A DNA stretch of 32,767 nt, taken from the NCBI GenBank assembly GCA_000380705.1, contig AQYM01000029.1:68088-100854 (forward strand). The letters run 5' to 3'. Below, piece after piece: positions 7,050 through 15,492 of this stretch. The translations under genes and the position numbers were made by a program. The notes under the pieces are model-generated. The model made no database searches. It saw nothing but the letters and a program-made list of their open reading frames with translations, and had not been told where the DNA came from. Within the stretch, counting starts at the first letter, position 1. Every line of letters begins with the position of its first letter. The DNA comes from Crenarchaeota archaeon SCGC AAA471-B05. Its GTDB lineage: Archaea; Thermoproteota; Thermoprotei; Gearchaeales; Gearchaeaceae.

Positions 7050-9401
7050 TTATAATTTAGCTATTCTTGAAAATATTTCCAGCATCTCCAATCCTTCATT
7101 TATACCATTTATTGCTTCTTCAAATTTATTTTTTTCAAAGAAATTTTTGACATCTTCTTCAATCCCAACCCCTATAACTGGTATAATGTTTGCCAATATT
7201 CTTCCGAATATTCCTGTACCCAAATAAGGTTTTCTAATGAATTCAACATGAATTTTAAACCAATTCCATACTTCTTTTTTAGCCTTTAAATTCCTAGTAG
7301 AGGCAGCAATGATTCTTAGTATATCCTGTTTCTTTATTTCTCCACTTAAAGCTAAAGATAAAGTATTTAATACCAAAGTTGGTTCCTTAAAGAATGTCAT
7401 AGCTATCAAAATTCTTTCTCTTTCTTCATCGAATTTTTCTTTTCTGTATTTTTCTAATAATTCAAAGAATGCTTTTTCTCCATTGGCTATAGCATATGCA
7501 GTAATGATAGCTTGTTTTAAATTGGGATCTATTTTATCATAATCTTTGATTTTCCCAGAAATTTCATATGCATAATTTTCATCTATCATAGCTAATCTAT
7601 GGCTTAATATTCCTAAGAGCATCCTTGAATTTTCATCCTTCATTTCTTCCCATATTTTTAGCTGTTTTTTATGGAATTCTATAGCCAAATCTTTAAACTT
7701 CTTTTCATTAATTAAATATAGCGTGAATAATTGATCTGATAATTCATTGCTTACTAGTCTGTCTTTTTCATTAAAGAATGCTTTTATGAGGTTAACGTAA
7801 TCTTCATGACTTATAAGACCTTTAAGGAAGAATGCATAATAATCGTTAATTATGCCGAATTTTTCAAATGAACTTAGTTTTGAGGATAAAACAGGCTTTA
7901 AATTACTGTATAAGACTCTATAATATCCACTTTTATTTATATTTATTTTTACTGTTTCTATTTTTCCTTCAAAATCGATTTTTTCTTCTTCTCTTTCAAA
8001 TAAAAACTCCTTAGTTTTACCGTTTATTTCAAAAGTTAAAGGTACAGGCCATAACTCTTTATAATATTCTTTGAAGGAAAATAAGCTCTGGCTTATTTTT
8101 ATTTCATTTTCATGAATCTCAGCCTTTATCATTGGATATCCTTTTTTCCTTATCCAGTCTTCCATTATTTTTCTTACGTTTTTTCCACTAACTTTTTCTA
8201 AGCAATCCCAAAGATCGTTACCTGTTGCATTCGAATACTTAAATTTATTAAGGTATTCTCTTATTCCTTTCATAAAGACTTCTTCTCCTAAATAGCTTTC
8301 AATCATTCTAAGTATGCTTGCTCCTTTACCATAGCTTATCTCGTCAAATATTTGTTCAGCTTCTTCTGGCTTTTCAACTTTCGCTTCTATGCTATGTGTA
8401 AAGGAAGTAGAATCTTTTCTCATTGAAGGCGCATATTCTGCACTTATAAAGTCATAAAATACATTCCATTCAGGAAAACACCTATCAACTGCTTTATAGC
8501 TCATAAAAGTTGCAAACGATTCGTTTAACCATAGATCGTTCCACCACTTCATCGTCACTAGATTTCCAAACCACATATGGGCTATTTCATGTGCAACTGT
8601 TAACGCAATTCTTTTCCTTTGTATTAAAGGAGAATTTTCATCTGCAAGTAAAGCTATCTCTCTAAAAGTTATTGCTCCCCAATTCTCCATAGCTCCAAAA
8701 GCGAATTCTGGGATTGCTATCAAATGTAATTTTGGAAGCGAATAAGGAATTCCATAATATTTTTCATAAAATTCAAGGAATTTCTTAGCAATTTCAAGAG
8801 CAAATCTTCCTTTGGAAATTTTTCCCTTAGGTGTTGCAACTATTATATCGATATTTTTATATTTATCCTTTATCTCTTCAAATTTTCCTATTCCAAGGTA
8901 TAACAAATAGGTTGACATTTTAGGTGTGGGTAAGAAATAGTAAATTTTTCTTCCTTTTTCTTCTTCAATTTTTTCATAAGGCATATTAGAAATAACATCA
9001 TATCCGTTATCTACGTTTACAGTTAACTTAAATACAGCTTTATATGCTGGATGATCTATACAAGGTATCATTTCCCTTGCATGGGCTGCTTCAAATTGTG
9101 TAGAAATTATGTTATCTCCCTCATATGGTATTGCATATATTCCTACTAAGGAATAAGGAATATTCTTTTCAAAATCTATTTCTATTATTCCAGAAAATTT
9201 TCCCTCAATTTTTATATTTTCTCCATCATATTTAAACGGAATTTCTTTTCCATCTTTAAGGATTTTTCTTATTTTTTGATTCACCGCATTTAGAATTACT
9301 TCATTTTCATCACTTTCAATTTCAATCTTTACCTTTCCTTCATATCTTAAGTTTTTTAAATCAAAATTTAAGTTAATATCGTAATTTTTTACGTTTATCA
9401 T
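7050..9401 (-). CDS. M1-family zinc aminopeptidase
   Basis: 783-residue cytosolic aminopeptidase that removes N-terminal residues from peptides; related archaeal enzymes (tricorn interacting factors F2/F3) finish peptides released by the proteasome. Landmarks: exopeptidase motif GAMEN at 236-240, zinc motif H271-E272-x2-H275 in VAHEIAHMW, third ligand E294 in WLNESFATF, and a C-terminal all-helical ERAP1-like domain from about 480. The length is normal for the family and there is no signal peptide. It is a single gene, convergent with the upstream membrane protein gene. The start ATG at 9401 is followed directly by a good N-terminal beta domain; no alternative start seems better. Confidence 0.95.
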   Translation of the reverse strand: MINVKNYDINLNFDLKNLRYEGKVKIEIESDENEVILNAVNQKIRKILKDGKEIPFKYDGENIKIEGKFSGIIEIDFEKNIPYSLVGIYAIPYEGDNIISTQFEAAHAREMIPCIDHPAYKAVFKLTVNVDNGYDVISNMPYEKIEEEKGRKIYYFLPTPKMSTYLLYLGIGKFEEIKDKYKNIDIIVATPKGKISKGRFALEIAKKFLEFYEKYYGIPYSLPKLHLIAIPEFAFGAMENWGAITFREIALLADENSPLIQRKRIALTVAHEIAHMWFGNLVTMKWWNDLWLNESFATFMSYKAVDRCFPEWNVFYDFISAEYAPSMRKDSTSFTHSIEAKVEKPEEAEQIFDEISYGKGASILRMIESYLGEEVFMKGIREYLNKFKYSNATGNDLWDCLEKVSGKNVRKIMEDWIRKKGYPMIKAEIHENEIKISQSLFSFKEYYKELWPVPLTFEINGKTKEFLFEREEEKIDFEGKIETVKININKSGYYRVLYSNLKPVLSSKLSSFEKFGIINDYYAFFLKGLISHEDYVNLIKAFFNEKDRLVSNELSDQLFTLYLINEKKFKDLAIEFHKKQLKIWEEMKDENSRMLLGILSHRLAMIDENYAYEISGKIKDYDKIDPNLKQAIITAYAIANGEKAFFELLEKYRKEKFDEERERILIAMTFFKEPTLVLNTLSLALSGEIKKQDILRIIAASTRNLKAKKEVWNWFKIHVEFIRKPYLGTGIFGRILANIIPVIGVGIEEDVKNFFEKNKFEEAINGINEGLEMLEIFSRIAKL

Positions 9402-9452
9402 TATTTTATTTACAAATTAAGTAAAATTTATTTTTTTCAAAAATGAAACTCT

Positions 9453-9623
9453 TTGACATGCAATAAATGGAAAGAAGCGATAAGCGATGAAGTAGCTTTA
9501 GGATTTGCGTACTGTGCTTTTACAAATATTGAAAGCATTACCCTAAAGTTTATGGAGGAATTTAGGTATCTTATTATTTTTAGCCAATTCCCTTCAGTAC
9601 TAAAGGGTAAATTTAGTTTATGA
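9453..9623 (+). pseudogene. Unidentified ORF remnant, 56 codons
   Basis: An open frame with protein-like composition (WKEAISDEVALGFAYCAF, then ITLKFMEEFRYLIIFSQF) but only a TTG start and no ribosome site; its stop TGA lies inside the BRE of the next promoter. It could be the tail of a lost gene. No family recognised. The rest of 9402-9643 shows nothing else besides that promoter. Confidence 0.3.
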
Positions 9624-9643
9624 GAAAAACTTAAATCTTTTAA

Positions 9644-9997
9644 ATGGATTTATTTAGTATGATAATCAAAGAATATAACTCTAAAGGTAGAGATTATATT
9701 GAAGTTTTTCGGAACGAATTTGAAGAATTGGAGGAATGGAATTTTGAAGAATTAAAAAGAGAAAGAAGTGATTTAGATTTAAGTAGCTATGAAGATTTTT
9801 TATCAAAATATCCAATTATTGATATAAAAGAAGAAAAAACAATAATTAAACATATATTATATAAAGAAAATGAAAAAGAGAAAATTTATTATTTTGTAAC
9901 TTTAGAAATATATTCTAATAAAGTTATATTAAAGGCTGAACCTTTATTAAAAATTAATAAACTTAGAGAAAGACAATCAATGTTTCCTCTTATTTAG
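9644..9997 (+). CDS. Small acidic protein of unknown function
   Basis: 117 residues, rich in E, K, I and Y, no membrane segment and no cysteine. The N-terminal half is acidic and helical (FRNEFEELEEWNFEELKRE), the second half predicts beta strands (KIYYFVTLEIYSNKVILKAE). I do not recognise a family. A well-formed promoter GAAAAACTTAAAT at 9623-9635 stands about 15 nt before the ATG; this is close, so the true TATA centre may be the T-rich stretch further upstream, or translation may begin at a later methionine (residue 6). Codon use matches the neighbours, which supports a real gene. Confidence 0.6.
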   Translation: MDLFSMIIKEYNSKGRDYIEVFRNEFEELEEWNFEELKRERSDLDLSSYEDFLSKYPIIDIKEEKTIIKHILYKENEKEKIYYFVTLEIYSNKVILKAEPLLKINKLRERQSMFPLI

Positions 9998-10104
9998 TTT
10001 TAAAAGATAAAAATCTTAAAGGATAAAATTTAAGAATTTTTTTGTTCTGAAAAGTAAGGCTTTCAATCTTTTTATAAATAGGCACCTGCTTAATTTTAAT
10101 TTAA

Positions 10105-10116
10105 TTTTAAATATAT
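10105..10116 (+). promoter_or_regulatory. TATA box for the structured RNA at 10137
   Basis: TTTTAAATATAT centred about 26 nt before the first G of the GC-rich segment, which is the normal archaeal TATA-to-start distance. This places the predicted 5' end exactly at the base of the folded element. Confidence 0.5.
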
Positions 10117-10136
10117 GGTTTTTGTTTTAATATATA

Positions 10137-10195
10137 GGTCCGGCAGGATCCCCCTGCAAGTTACCCTCTTGGGTTCGATGAGCAGGGGACCGTTT
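10137..10195 (+). ncRNA. GC-rich structured small RNA candidate
   Basis: A 55-nt island of about 60% G+C in a genome near 30%, with no ORF. It folds on the plus strand: CCCCTGC (10151-10157) pairs with GCAGGGG (10182-10188), extended by GGT (10137-10139) with ACC (10189-10191), and an inner hairpin ACCC-TCTT-GGGT (10163-10174). The internal loop holds GATGA next to the main stem, reminiscent of kink-turn or box C sequences, though no box D or clear ACA box is present. An alternative helix GCAGG/CCTGC (10143-10147 with 10153-10157) competes with the main stem, as in a switch. A TATA box lies 26 nt upstream and a T-rich tract follows (10205-10217). It could be an H/ACA-like sRNA, another small RNA, or a leader of the pirin gene 50 nt downstream. 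Confidence 0.55.
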
Positions 10196-10204
10196 ATTGA
10201 TATG

Positions 10205-10219
10205 TTTTAAATTTTTTAT
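10205..10219 (+). promoter_or_regulatory. T-rich tract: RNA terminator and/or pirin promoter
   Basis: The run TTTTAAATTTTTTAT lies just after the structured RNA, as an archaeal U-tract terminator would, and 25-33 nt before the pirin ATG at 10242, where a TATA box is expected. It may serve both uses. The later ACTATATATTTT at 10228-10239 is too close to the ATG to be its TATA box. Confidence 0.35.
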
Positions 10220-10241
10220 CTAGGTAGACTATATATTTTTT

Positions 10242-11177
10242 ATGACAAAAAAGCTGGTTAAATTTGTTATCCCTTCAAGAGAAACTTTGGAAGGAGCTGG
10301 GGTTAGATTAAAGAGAGCCTTTGGGGATCCAAACTTAGCTTATATTACTGATCCTTTTCTTCTTTTAGATGATTTTGGTTCAAGATTCCCTCATGAATAT
10401 TTATCAGGCTTCCCATGGCATCCACATAGAGGTTTTGAAACTGTGACATATTTAATTAAAGGCGAAGTACATCATGAAGATAGTACTGGCATAAAAGGGA
10501 TTATTAGAACTGGAGATCTACAATGGATGACCGCAGGAAGTGGAATATTCCATTCTGAAATGCCCAAACCTGAAAAAAAGATAGTCGAAGGAAAGGAAAT
10601 TGAAGATCCTGAAGTAAGAGGTCTTCAATTATGGGTTAATTTGCCAAGTAAAAATAAGATGATTTTACCAAAGTATAGGAATTTAAGGAGGGAATCACTT
10701 CCAGTAATAACTTTAGATAACGGTATAGTTGCAAGGGTTGTTGCGGGTAAGCTTGAAAAAGTTCCTGGTTATGGTAGAATAGAAGGTCCTGTTAAGGATC
10801 TTAATATTGAAGTGGAATATTATGATCTAAGTATACCTCCAAATGAAGAATTTAACTATGAAGTAAAAGAAGGTCTTACTGTATTAGCTTATGTTTTAGA
10901 AGGCTCAGTTATAGCTAAAAAGATGGATAAAGAAATAAATGTTGAATCTAGAAAAACTTTGATTTTCGATAGAAACGGAAACATTATAAATATTAAGGGA
11001 GGAGAGAAAGGAGGGAGAATATTGCTTTTAATAGGTAAACCTATAGAAGAACCTATAGCTTGGTATGGTCCAATTGTAATGAATACGCATGATGAATTAA
11101 TTCAAGCTTTTGAAGAACTAAGAAAAGGTACCTTTGTAAAGCATAAAGCAACAGAATACGATTATTTTAAATATTAG
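10242..11177 (+). CDS. Pirin family protein
   Basis: 311-residue bicupin. The N-terminal cupin has the complete pirin metal site: H60 and H62 in WHPHRGFETVTY, H104 and E106 in GIFHSEMP. The C-terminal cupin (about 185-290) lacks ligands, as usual. Some pirins are quercetin 2,3-dioxygenases; others bind iron as redox-sensitive regulators, and the natural substrate here is unknown. Length is slightly above the 280-300 typical of the family. The gene stands alone behind the structured RNA; if the RNA is part of the same transcript it would form its 5' leader. Confidence 0.93.
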   Translation: MTKKLVKFVIPSRETLEGAGVRLKRAFGDPNLAYITDPFLLLDDFGSRFPHEYLSGFPWHPHRGFETVTYLIKGEVHHEDSTGIKGIIRTGDLQWMTAGSGIFHSEMPKPEKKIVEGKEIEDPEVRGLQLWVNLPSKNKMILPKYRNLRRESLPVITLDNGIVARVVAGKLEKVPGYGRIEGPVKDLNIEVEYYDLSIPPNEEFNYEVKEGLTVLAYVLEGSVIAKKMDKEINVESRKTLIFDRNGNIINIKGGEKGGRILLLIGKPIEEPIAWYGPIVMNTHDELIQAFEELRKGTFVKHKATEYDYFKY

Positions 11178-11183
11178 TATAAT

Positions 11184-11222
11184 AAAACAAAAGCTTTTAT
11201 ATACGATAATAACTTTTGTTTT
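11184..11222. repeat. 10-bp perfect inverted repeat after pirin gene
   Basis: AAAACAAAAG (11184-11193) and CTTTTGTTTT (11213-11222) are perfect complements around a 19-nt loop that contains CTTTTATATA, a good TATA-like sequence. On the plus strand it can act as a hairpin before T-rich DNA and so end pirin transcription; it may instead be an operator around a lost gene's promoter. Confidence 0.45.
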
Positions 11223-11487
11223 TGTTTCCATTTCTTTTATTTTATAATTCTTTCATTTCTAATTGATTTCTTACTCTTGATATTTTGCTAAAATTCCGTT
11301 AAGAATGATTTCGCAAATTTTAAAATTACTCATAAGGGTTATCATTTTTATAGTTTTTCAGGGATTTTTCTATCATAAAGTACACATTCCATTATTTTCC
11401 TTAAGAAATTTCGGTTCACCATCATGGTTACCTATTAATTCATCCAGGTTTAGGCGTGTTTACTTTAGAAGGTTAATTTTCTGAATA

Positions 11488-11640
11488 GTGATAGGAATTA
11501 AAAGCTATAGTTATACTTGTAATATTTGTAGTAACCATCTAGTTGATTTTGAAGCAGAGTTAAACTTAATTAAAGTACCTTAAGGTGGGTTCTAATGGTT
11601 ATAGCGTTAAAATTACTCCTGCCATAAATGACTAGGCTTT
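11488..11640 (+). mobile_element. Decayed TnpB-type (IS200/IS605 family) 3' end
   Basis: A GTG-started 31-codon frame (11488-11583) reads YTCNICSNHL then VDFEAELNLIKVP, resembling the last zinc-ribbon knuckle of TnpB (CxxCG-x-DRDxNAxxN). It is followed after 34 nt by a decayed right end: CCTGCC-ATAAAT-GACTAGGCTTT (11618-11640). The ending CTAGGCTTT is shared with two other scars in the window, at 16661-16680 and 26006-26025, both on the minus strand. No transposase body remains. The rest of 11178-11656 holds only the inverted repeat at its start and AT-rich sequence with stops in all frames. Family call is by resemblance; the shared ends are directly seen. Confidence 0.45.
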
Positions 11641-11656
11641 TAATCTATTATAAAAA

Positions 11657-12481
11657 CTATTCTAACTTGGAAAGGTTATCATATAGCCAAGGGATAGCTT
11701 TTGTTATAAAACTAGGTCCATGATGGGCTAAAAAATCATATGGTCCAGGAGTGACTAGTATTTTTCCGCGTTTTACTGCATCAATATTCTCCCATCCTCT
11801 ATTAACTAATTTTTTAATAACTTCTTCTTTTGTTTCACTTCTAAACATCTTTGGTTCGTAAATTATTACTTCAGGATTCTTTTCTTTAACCTTTTCAAAA
11901 TCTGGTATAAGCCATTCACAACTTTCGTTGGAAAATATACCTTCAACTCCTAAAATTTCTAGCGTATTTGTTATATAACTAAAGGCTCCAAAGCTTACTG
12001 GTCCTCCTAAATCGATTTCTACGTATACTCTTAATTTTCTTTTCAATCTTTTTATATCTAAAAGTTTTTCGATAAGTTCTCTTTCTAAGTTTCTTGCTTC
12101 TTTATAATATCCTGCAACAAACCCAACTTCTACACATGTAGCTATTAAACTACATAATGAAATGGGCAATTGGACAGCGTAAACGTTAAAAATCTTAGAT
12201 AAATTTAAAGCAAAATTTCTTTGATAGCCTGTTGTAGTAAATATTAAATCAGGTTTTAATTCCTTTAACTTTTCAACGTTAGTATTAGAATAACTACCTA
12301 CTATTACTTTTTTTCGTGCTTCTTCAGGTCTTACGCAGTATACGCTAACTCCAACTACCTTATCTCCTAAGCCCATAGAGAATAAAGCTTCCGTTACAGC
12401 TGGACTGAAGCTAATTATTCTTTCGCATTTTTCAGGTAATTTTAGTTCCAATCCTAACGTTTCGCAAAAAACTTTTCTCAT
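11657..12481 (-). CDS. BtuF-like helical-backbone metal/cobalamin-binding protein without signal peptide
   Basis: 274 residues of the PF01497 periplasmic-binding fold: RIISFSPAVTEALFSMGLGDKVVGV (N-lobe start) is typical, with VEKLKELKPDLIFT and a C-lobe ending in GKILVTPGPYDFLAHHGPSF. Members bind vitamin B12, haem or ferric siderophores for ABC import. Here the protein begins MRKVFCETLG with no hydrophobic leader, lipobox or anchor, so it appears cytosolic, and no permease or ATPase gene is adjacent. A role in cobalamin handling inside the cell would fit the B12-type reductase at 1-1820, but this is inference. It is divergent from the Nudix gene with 51 bases between starts. Confidence 0.8.
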   Translation of the reverse strand: MRKVFCETLGLELKLPEKCERIISFSPAVTEALFSMGLGDKVVGVSVYCVRPEEARKKVIVGSYSNTNVEKLKELKPDLIFTTTGYQRNFALNLSKIFNVYAVQLPISLCSLIATCVEVGFVAGYYKEARNLERELIEKLLDIKRLKRKLRVYVEIDLGGPVSFGAFSYITNTLEILGVEGIFSNESCEWLIPDFEKVKEKNPEVIIYEPKMFRSETKEEVIKKLVNRGWENIDAVKRGKILVTPGPYDFLAHHGPSFITKAIPWLYDNLSKLE

Positions 12482-12532
12482 AAAATAAAGATATTAAGAC
12501 AATTTATTATTTTGAATTCCTAAATAGAAATT

Positions 12533-13027
12533 ATGGAAATTTATAAGGGTAAGAAATTTAATGTCTGTTTAGATAGGGTTATTCTTCCGAATGGAAAGGA
12601 GAAAATAATAGAGAAAGTGGAACATAAAGGTTCCGTTGTTATTTTTCCCATTTTAAATGATAAAATAATTTTAATTAGACAGTTCAGACCCGTCATAAAT
12701 CAGTACATTTATGAACTTCCAGCAGGCACATTGGAAGGAAATAATATAATAGAGGAAGCAAAAAGGGAGTTATTAGAGGAAACAGGTTATGAAGCTAGAG
12801 AAATAAAATATCTTTTTAAATTTTATCCTTCGCCCGGAATATCCACTGAAATAATGCATGTTGTATTAGCCAAGGATCTAACATATAAGGGAAGGAAAAC
12901 GGAAGAAGGTGAGGTTATTGAGGTTGAAATGAAAACAATCGAAGAAATTAAATATATGATTCTTAAAGGAGAAATTATAGATGGTAAAACTATAGCTTCC
13001 TTCCTTTATTATATAAATTATTTATAA
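12533..13027 (+). CDS. Nudix hydrolase, ADP-ribose pyrophosphatase-like
   Basis: 164 residues. Nudix box AGTLEGNNIIEEAKRELLEETG (about 62-83), preceded by the family-typical QFRPVINQYIYELPAG; the VILIRQFRP and PSPGIS segments are characteristic of ADP-ribose/ADP-sugar pyrophosphatases, which clear nucleoside diphosphate sugars in the cytosol. The catalytic RE-x2-EE core is intact. Compared with the usual AGxxExGExxxxAAxREL spacing, one residue is missing and the first conserved glutamate is asparagine, which may affect metal binding. The last ten bases overlap the end of the converging gene at 13018. Confidence 0.88.
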   Translation: MEIYKGKKFNVCLDRVILPNGKEKIIEKVEHKGSVVIFPILNDKIILIRQFRPVINQYIYELPAGTLEGNNIIEEAKRELLEETGYEAREIKYLFKFYPSPGISTEIMHVVLAKDLTYKGRKTEEGEVIEVEMKTIEEIKYMILKGEIIDGKTIASFLYYINYL

Positions 13028-13407
13028 GTTTCAAAAACTACTTTATTTCTTTCGTTTAAAGTTAAAATTGCTTTATTAAAGTTATTCTTTAAAATTTCGT
13101 TTAATTCGCCCAAATACATATTTGCTATTTTCCATTCATTCTTTATTCTCCATATTGCAACTAAATGAACATGCCCTCTTAATTCTATTATTCTTATTTT
13201 ATCTAAATATTCGTCGTTTATATCTATCGGTAGATAAACGTAAGAGTTTTCACTACCAAATATCTTACCTTTTATAACGTATCCTTCCTTTTCTAGCTCA
13301 TCGATAAACTGAATCAATTTTTCTTTATCTAAGTTAAAAATTTTCTTTATATCTTCGAAGCTTAAGACTTTTCTTTGATTTATTAACTCTTTTAATTTTT
13401 TTTCCAT
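13018..13407 (-). CDS. Small helix-turn-helix-like protein, downstream of acetoacetyl-CoA synthetase
   Basis: 129 residues from ATG 13407. A TTG one codon earlier (13410) is a possible but poorer start. The N-terminal 55 residues look like a winged helix: LSFEDIKKIFNLDKEKLIQF followed by a second helix (FIDELEKEGYVI). The rest is beta-rich with ELRGHVHLVAIWRI. I do not recognise a named family. It starts five bases after the stop of the acetoacetyl-CoA synthetase gene on the same strand, so it is probably co-transcribed, and could regulate that gene or others of the pathway. The end overlaps the Nudix gene tail by ten bases. Confidence 0.7.
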   Translation of the reverse strand: MEKKLKELINQRKVLSFEDIKKIFNLDKEKLIQFIDELEKEGYVIKGKIFGSENSYVYLPIDINDEYLDKIRIIELRGHVHLVAIWRIKNEWKIANMYLGELNEILKNNFNKAILTLNERNKVVFETYK

Positions 13408-13412
13408 CAAGT

Positions 13413-15377
13413 TTATTCCTTAATTAAGGGTAGAATTTTTTCAAAGTATTCTAAGCTTTCAGGATTTATCAAAGCATCTCTATTTGTTACAGGCCTTCCG
13501 TTTATTATGTTATATACAGCACTTTCAACTTTCTTCATGTTGTAAGTATAAGGAATATCAGGTACTTCGAAAATTAAAGCGGGAACATGTCTTGGTGAAG
13601 CTTCCTCTCTTAAGGCTTTCTTAATCCTTTCCTTCAATTCCTCGGTTAATTCATATCCTTGTTTCATTTTTACAAACAGGATTATTCTTTCATCTCCTTT
13701 CCATTTCTGTCCTACGGCCAAGCTATCTGCGATTTCTTCAAATTTTTCAACTATTCTATATATCTCAGAAGGACCAATTCTTACTCCACTGGGCTTTAAA
13801 GTATAGTCGGATCTACCCAATATGGTAATTCCTCCTGTATCACTGTGAAATATTACAAGGTCTCCGTGTCTCCAAACATTCTTTATTCCTTTATAATAAG
13901 AGAAATAAGCTTCGATATATTTTCTATTATCAGGATCATTCCAGAAATATATTGGCATAGAGGGAGAAGGAGCTTCACATACAAGCTCAGCTTCTCTATC
14001 TCTAACAGGATTTCCATTTTCATCATAAGCGTTTACTTTCATTCCTAAAGCAGGACCTTGAATTTCTCCTGCATAAACAGGCTGAATAGGTGTTCCAGCT
14101 ACGAAACACCCATTTATATCAGTCCCACCCGAGATTGAATTAAAATGCAAATCAGATTTAATATGAGTATAAACGTATTCAAATCCTTCTGCAGATAAAG
14201 GAGAACCTGTTTGAGATATTTCCCTTAATGAGCTCAAATCGTATTTTTCTTTAGGAATAGCGTTTACACTTCTCAAAGAATTTATGTAACTTGCACTACA
14301 ACCAAATATTGTTATTCCTTCTTCTTCAACGATTTTCCACATTTTACCCCAATCCGGATAATTTGGATTTCCGTCATAAATTACTACAGTTGAACCTACA
14401 GCTAATGAGCTTATAAGCCAATTCCACATCATCCAACTTGGGCTTGTAATGTAAGTTATTTTATCTTCTCTTTTCAAATCAGTATGTAAAATTAGCTCCT
14501 TAAGATGATTAATTAATACTCCTGCTACGCTTTGAACCATACATTTAGGTTTTCCTGTCGTTCCAGAAGAAAACATTATATAAATAGGGTGATTTGAATC
14601 AACTTGTTCGAACTTTATATCTTTTAAACTTGAAGAAGCTATAAGTTCATCATATAATATAGCTCTTGGAATATTTCCAATGTTAGGTCTTTCCTTTATA
14701 TACGGGAAAACAATAACTTTTTCTATTGAATTAATTGCTTTTACAATTTTTTCCACATTTGGTAGAACATCTATATATTTTCCTTTGTAATAATAACCAT
14801 CAATGGTAAAAAGTATTTTTGGATTTAATTGTCCTATCCTATCTATTACAGCCGAGTAACCTAACTCAGTACCACAAGAAGACCATATAGCTCCTAAACT
14901 TGTTGAAGATAACATTGCAATAACTGTTTCTGCAATGTTTGACATATATGCAGCTACTCTATCTCCAACTTTAATATCTTCCTTTAATGAATCATAAAGT
15001 TTAGCCACCGTGTTATAAAGCTCGTCATATGTAAATTCTTTATTTTTACCGCTTTCTGAATATGAAATTAAAGCTTTCCTTGAATCCCTATATCTTAATA
15101 GATTTTCTGCAAAATTTAACCTTGCTCCAATGAACCATCTTGCACCTGGAAACTTATTAAGGTCGTCTACAATTTTCTCATACTTTTTGGAATGTATTAT
15201 TCTACAATATTCCCATAATAATTCCCAAAATGTAGGAATATTTTCGATCGACCAACGATAAATTTCTTCGTAACTTTCCAAATCTAAATTTTCATTTTTA
15301 TTAACGTATTTAATGAAACCGATTATATTAGATCTTTCAATAACTTCCGTTGAAGGTACCCAGAGTTTTTTCTTCAT
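13413..15377 (-). CDS. Acetoacetyl-CoA synthetase (acetoacetate-CoA ligase)
   Basis: 654-residue AMP-forming ligase that makes acetoacetyl-CoA from acetoacetate, ATP and CoA. Evidence: RLNFAENLLRYRD near 86-98, the P-loop SSGTTGKPK (270-278), the family-specific ISGGTDINGCFVAG and PVYAGEIQG (acetyl-CoA synthetases differ here), LGRSDYTLKPSGVRIGPSEIYR, and the catalytic lysine region YNMKKVE (K615). Length is typical. In Sulfolobales acetoacetyl-CoA is an intermediate of the 3-hydroxypropionate/4-hydroxybutyrate cycle, isoprenoid synthesis and fatty acid breakdown. The ATG at 15377 has a TATA-like TTTTTATATTG about 25 nt upstream, so it is leaderless. Followed in operon by the small helix-turn-helix-like gene. 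Confidence 0.93.
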   Translation of the reverse strand: MKKKLWVPSTEVIERSNIIGFIKYVNKNENLDLESYEEIYRWSIENIPTFWELLWEYCRIIHSKKYEKIVDDLNKFPGARWFIGARLNFAENLLRYRDSRKALISYSESGKNKEFTYDELYNTVAKLYDSLKEDIKVGDRVAAYMSNIAETVIAMLSSTSLGAIWSSCGTELGYSAVIDRIGQLNPKILFTIDGYYYKGKYIDVLPNVEKIVKAINSIEKVIVFPYIKERPNIGNIPRAILYDELIASSSLKDIKFEQVDSNHPIYIMFSSGTTGKPKCMVQSVAGVLINHLKELILHTDLKREDKITYITSPSWMMWNWLISSLAVGSTVVIYDGNPNYPDWGKMWKIVEEEGITIFGCSASYINSLRSVNAIPKEKYDLSSLREISQTGSPLSAEGFEYVYTHIKSDLHFNSISGGTDINGCFVAGTPIQPVYAGEIQGPALGMKVNAYDENGNPVRDREAELVCEAPSPSMPIYFWNDPDNRKYIEAYFSYYKGIKNVWRHGDLVIFHSDTGGITILGRSDYTLKPSGVRIGPSEIYRIVEKFEEIADSLAVGQKWKGDERIILFVKMKQGYELTEELKERIKKALREEASPRHVPALIFEVPDIPYTYNMKKVESAVYNIINGRPVTNRDALINPESLEYFEKILPLIKE

Positions 15378-15492
15378 ATAATAAAAATTTTCAAAGCAAT
15401 ATAAAAATATTATTAAAGCTTGATGAAAATTTTCAGAAATATATAAATATAGAAAATTCTTAGAATAGAATTTTAAAACAATATTATTAAGT

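Noticed and set aside
10137..10192. tRNA or tRNA fragment
   Set aside because: GGTTCGAT looks like a T-loop, but there is no acceptor stem of seven pairs, no D arm and no anticodon arm of proper geometry.
10176..10200. Box C/D sRNA (GATGA with later TTGA)
   Set aside because: Neither box fits the consensus RUGAUGA/CUGA closely and the terminal stem is absent in that register.
10228..10239. TATA box ACTATATATTTT for the pirin gene
   Set aside because: Only a few bases from the ATG; a start 25 nt downstream would fall inside the gene.
15421..15440. TGATGA followed by TCAGA as box C/D
   Set aside because: No CUGA on the same strand at a suitable distance; the site is just upstream of a gene promoter on the other strand.
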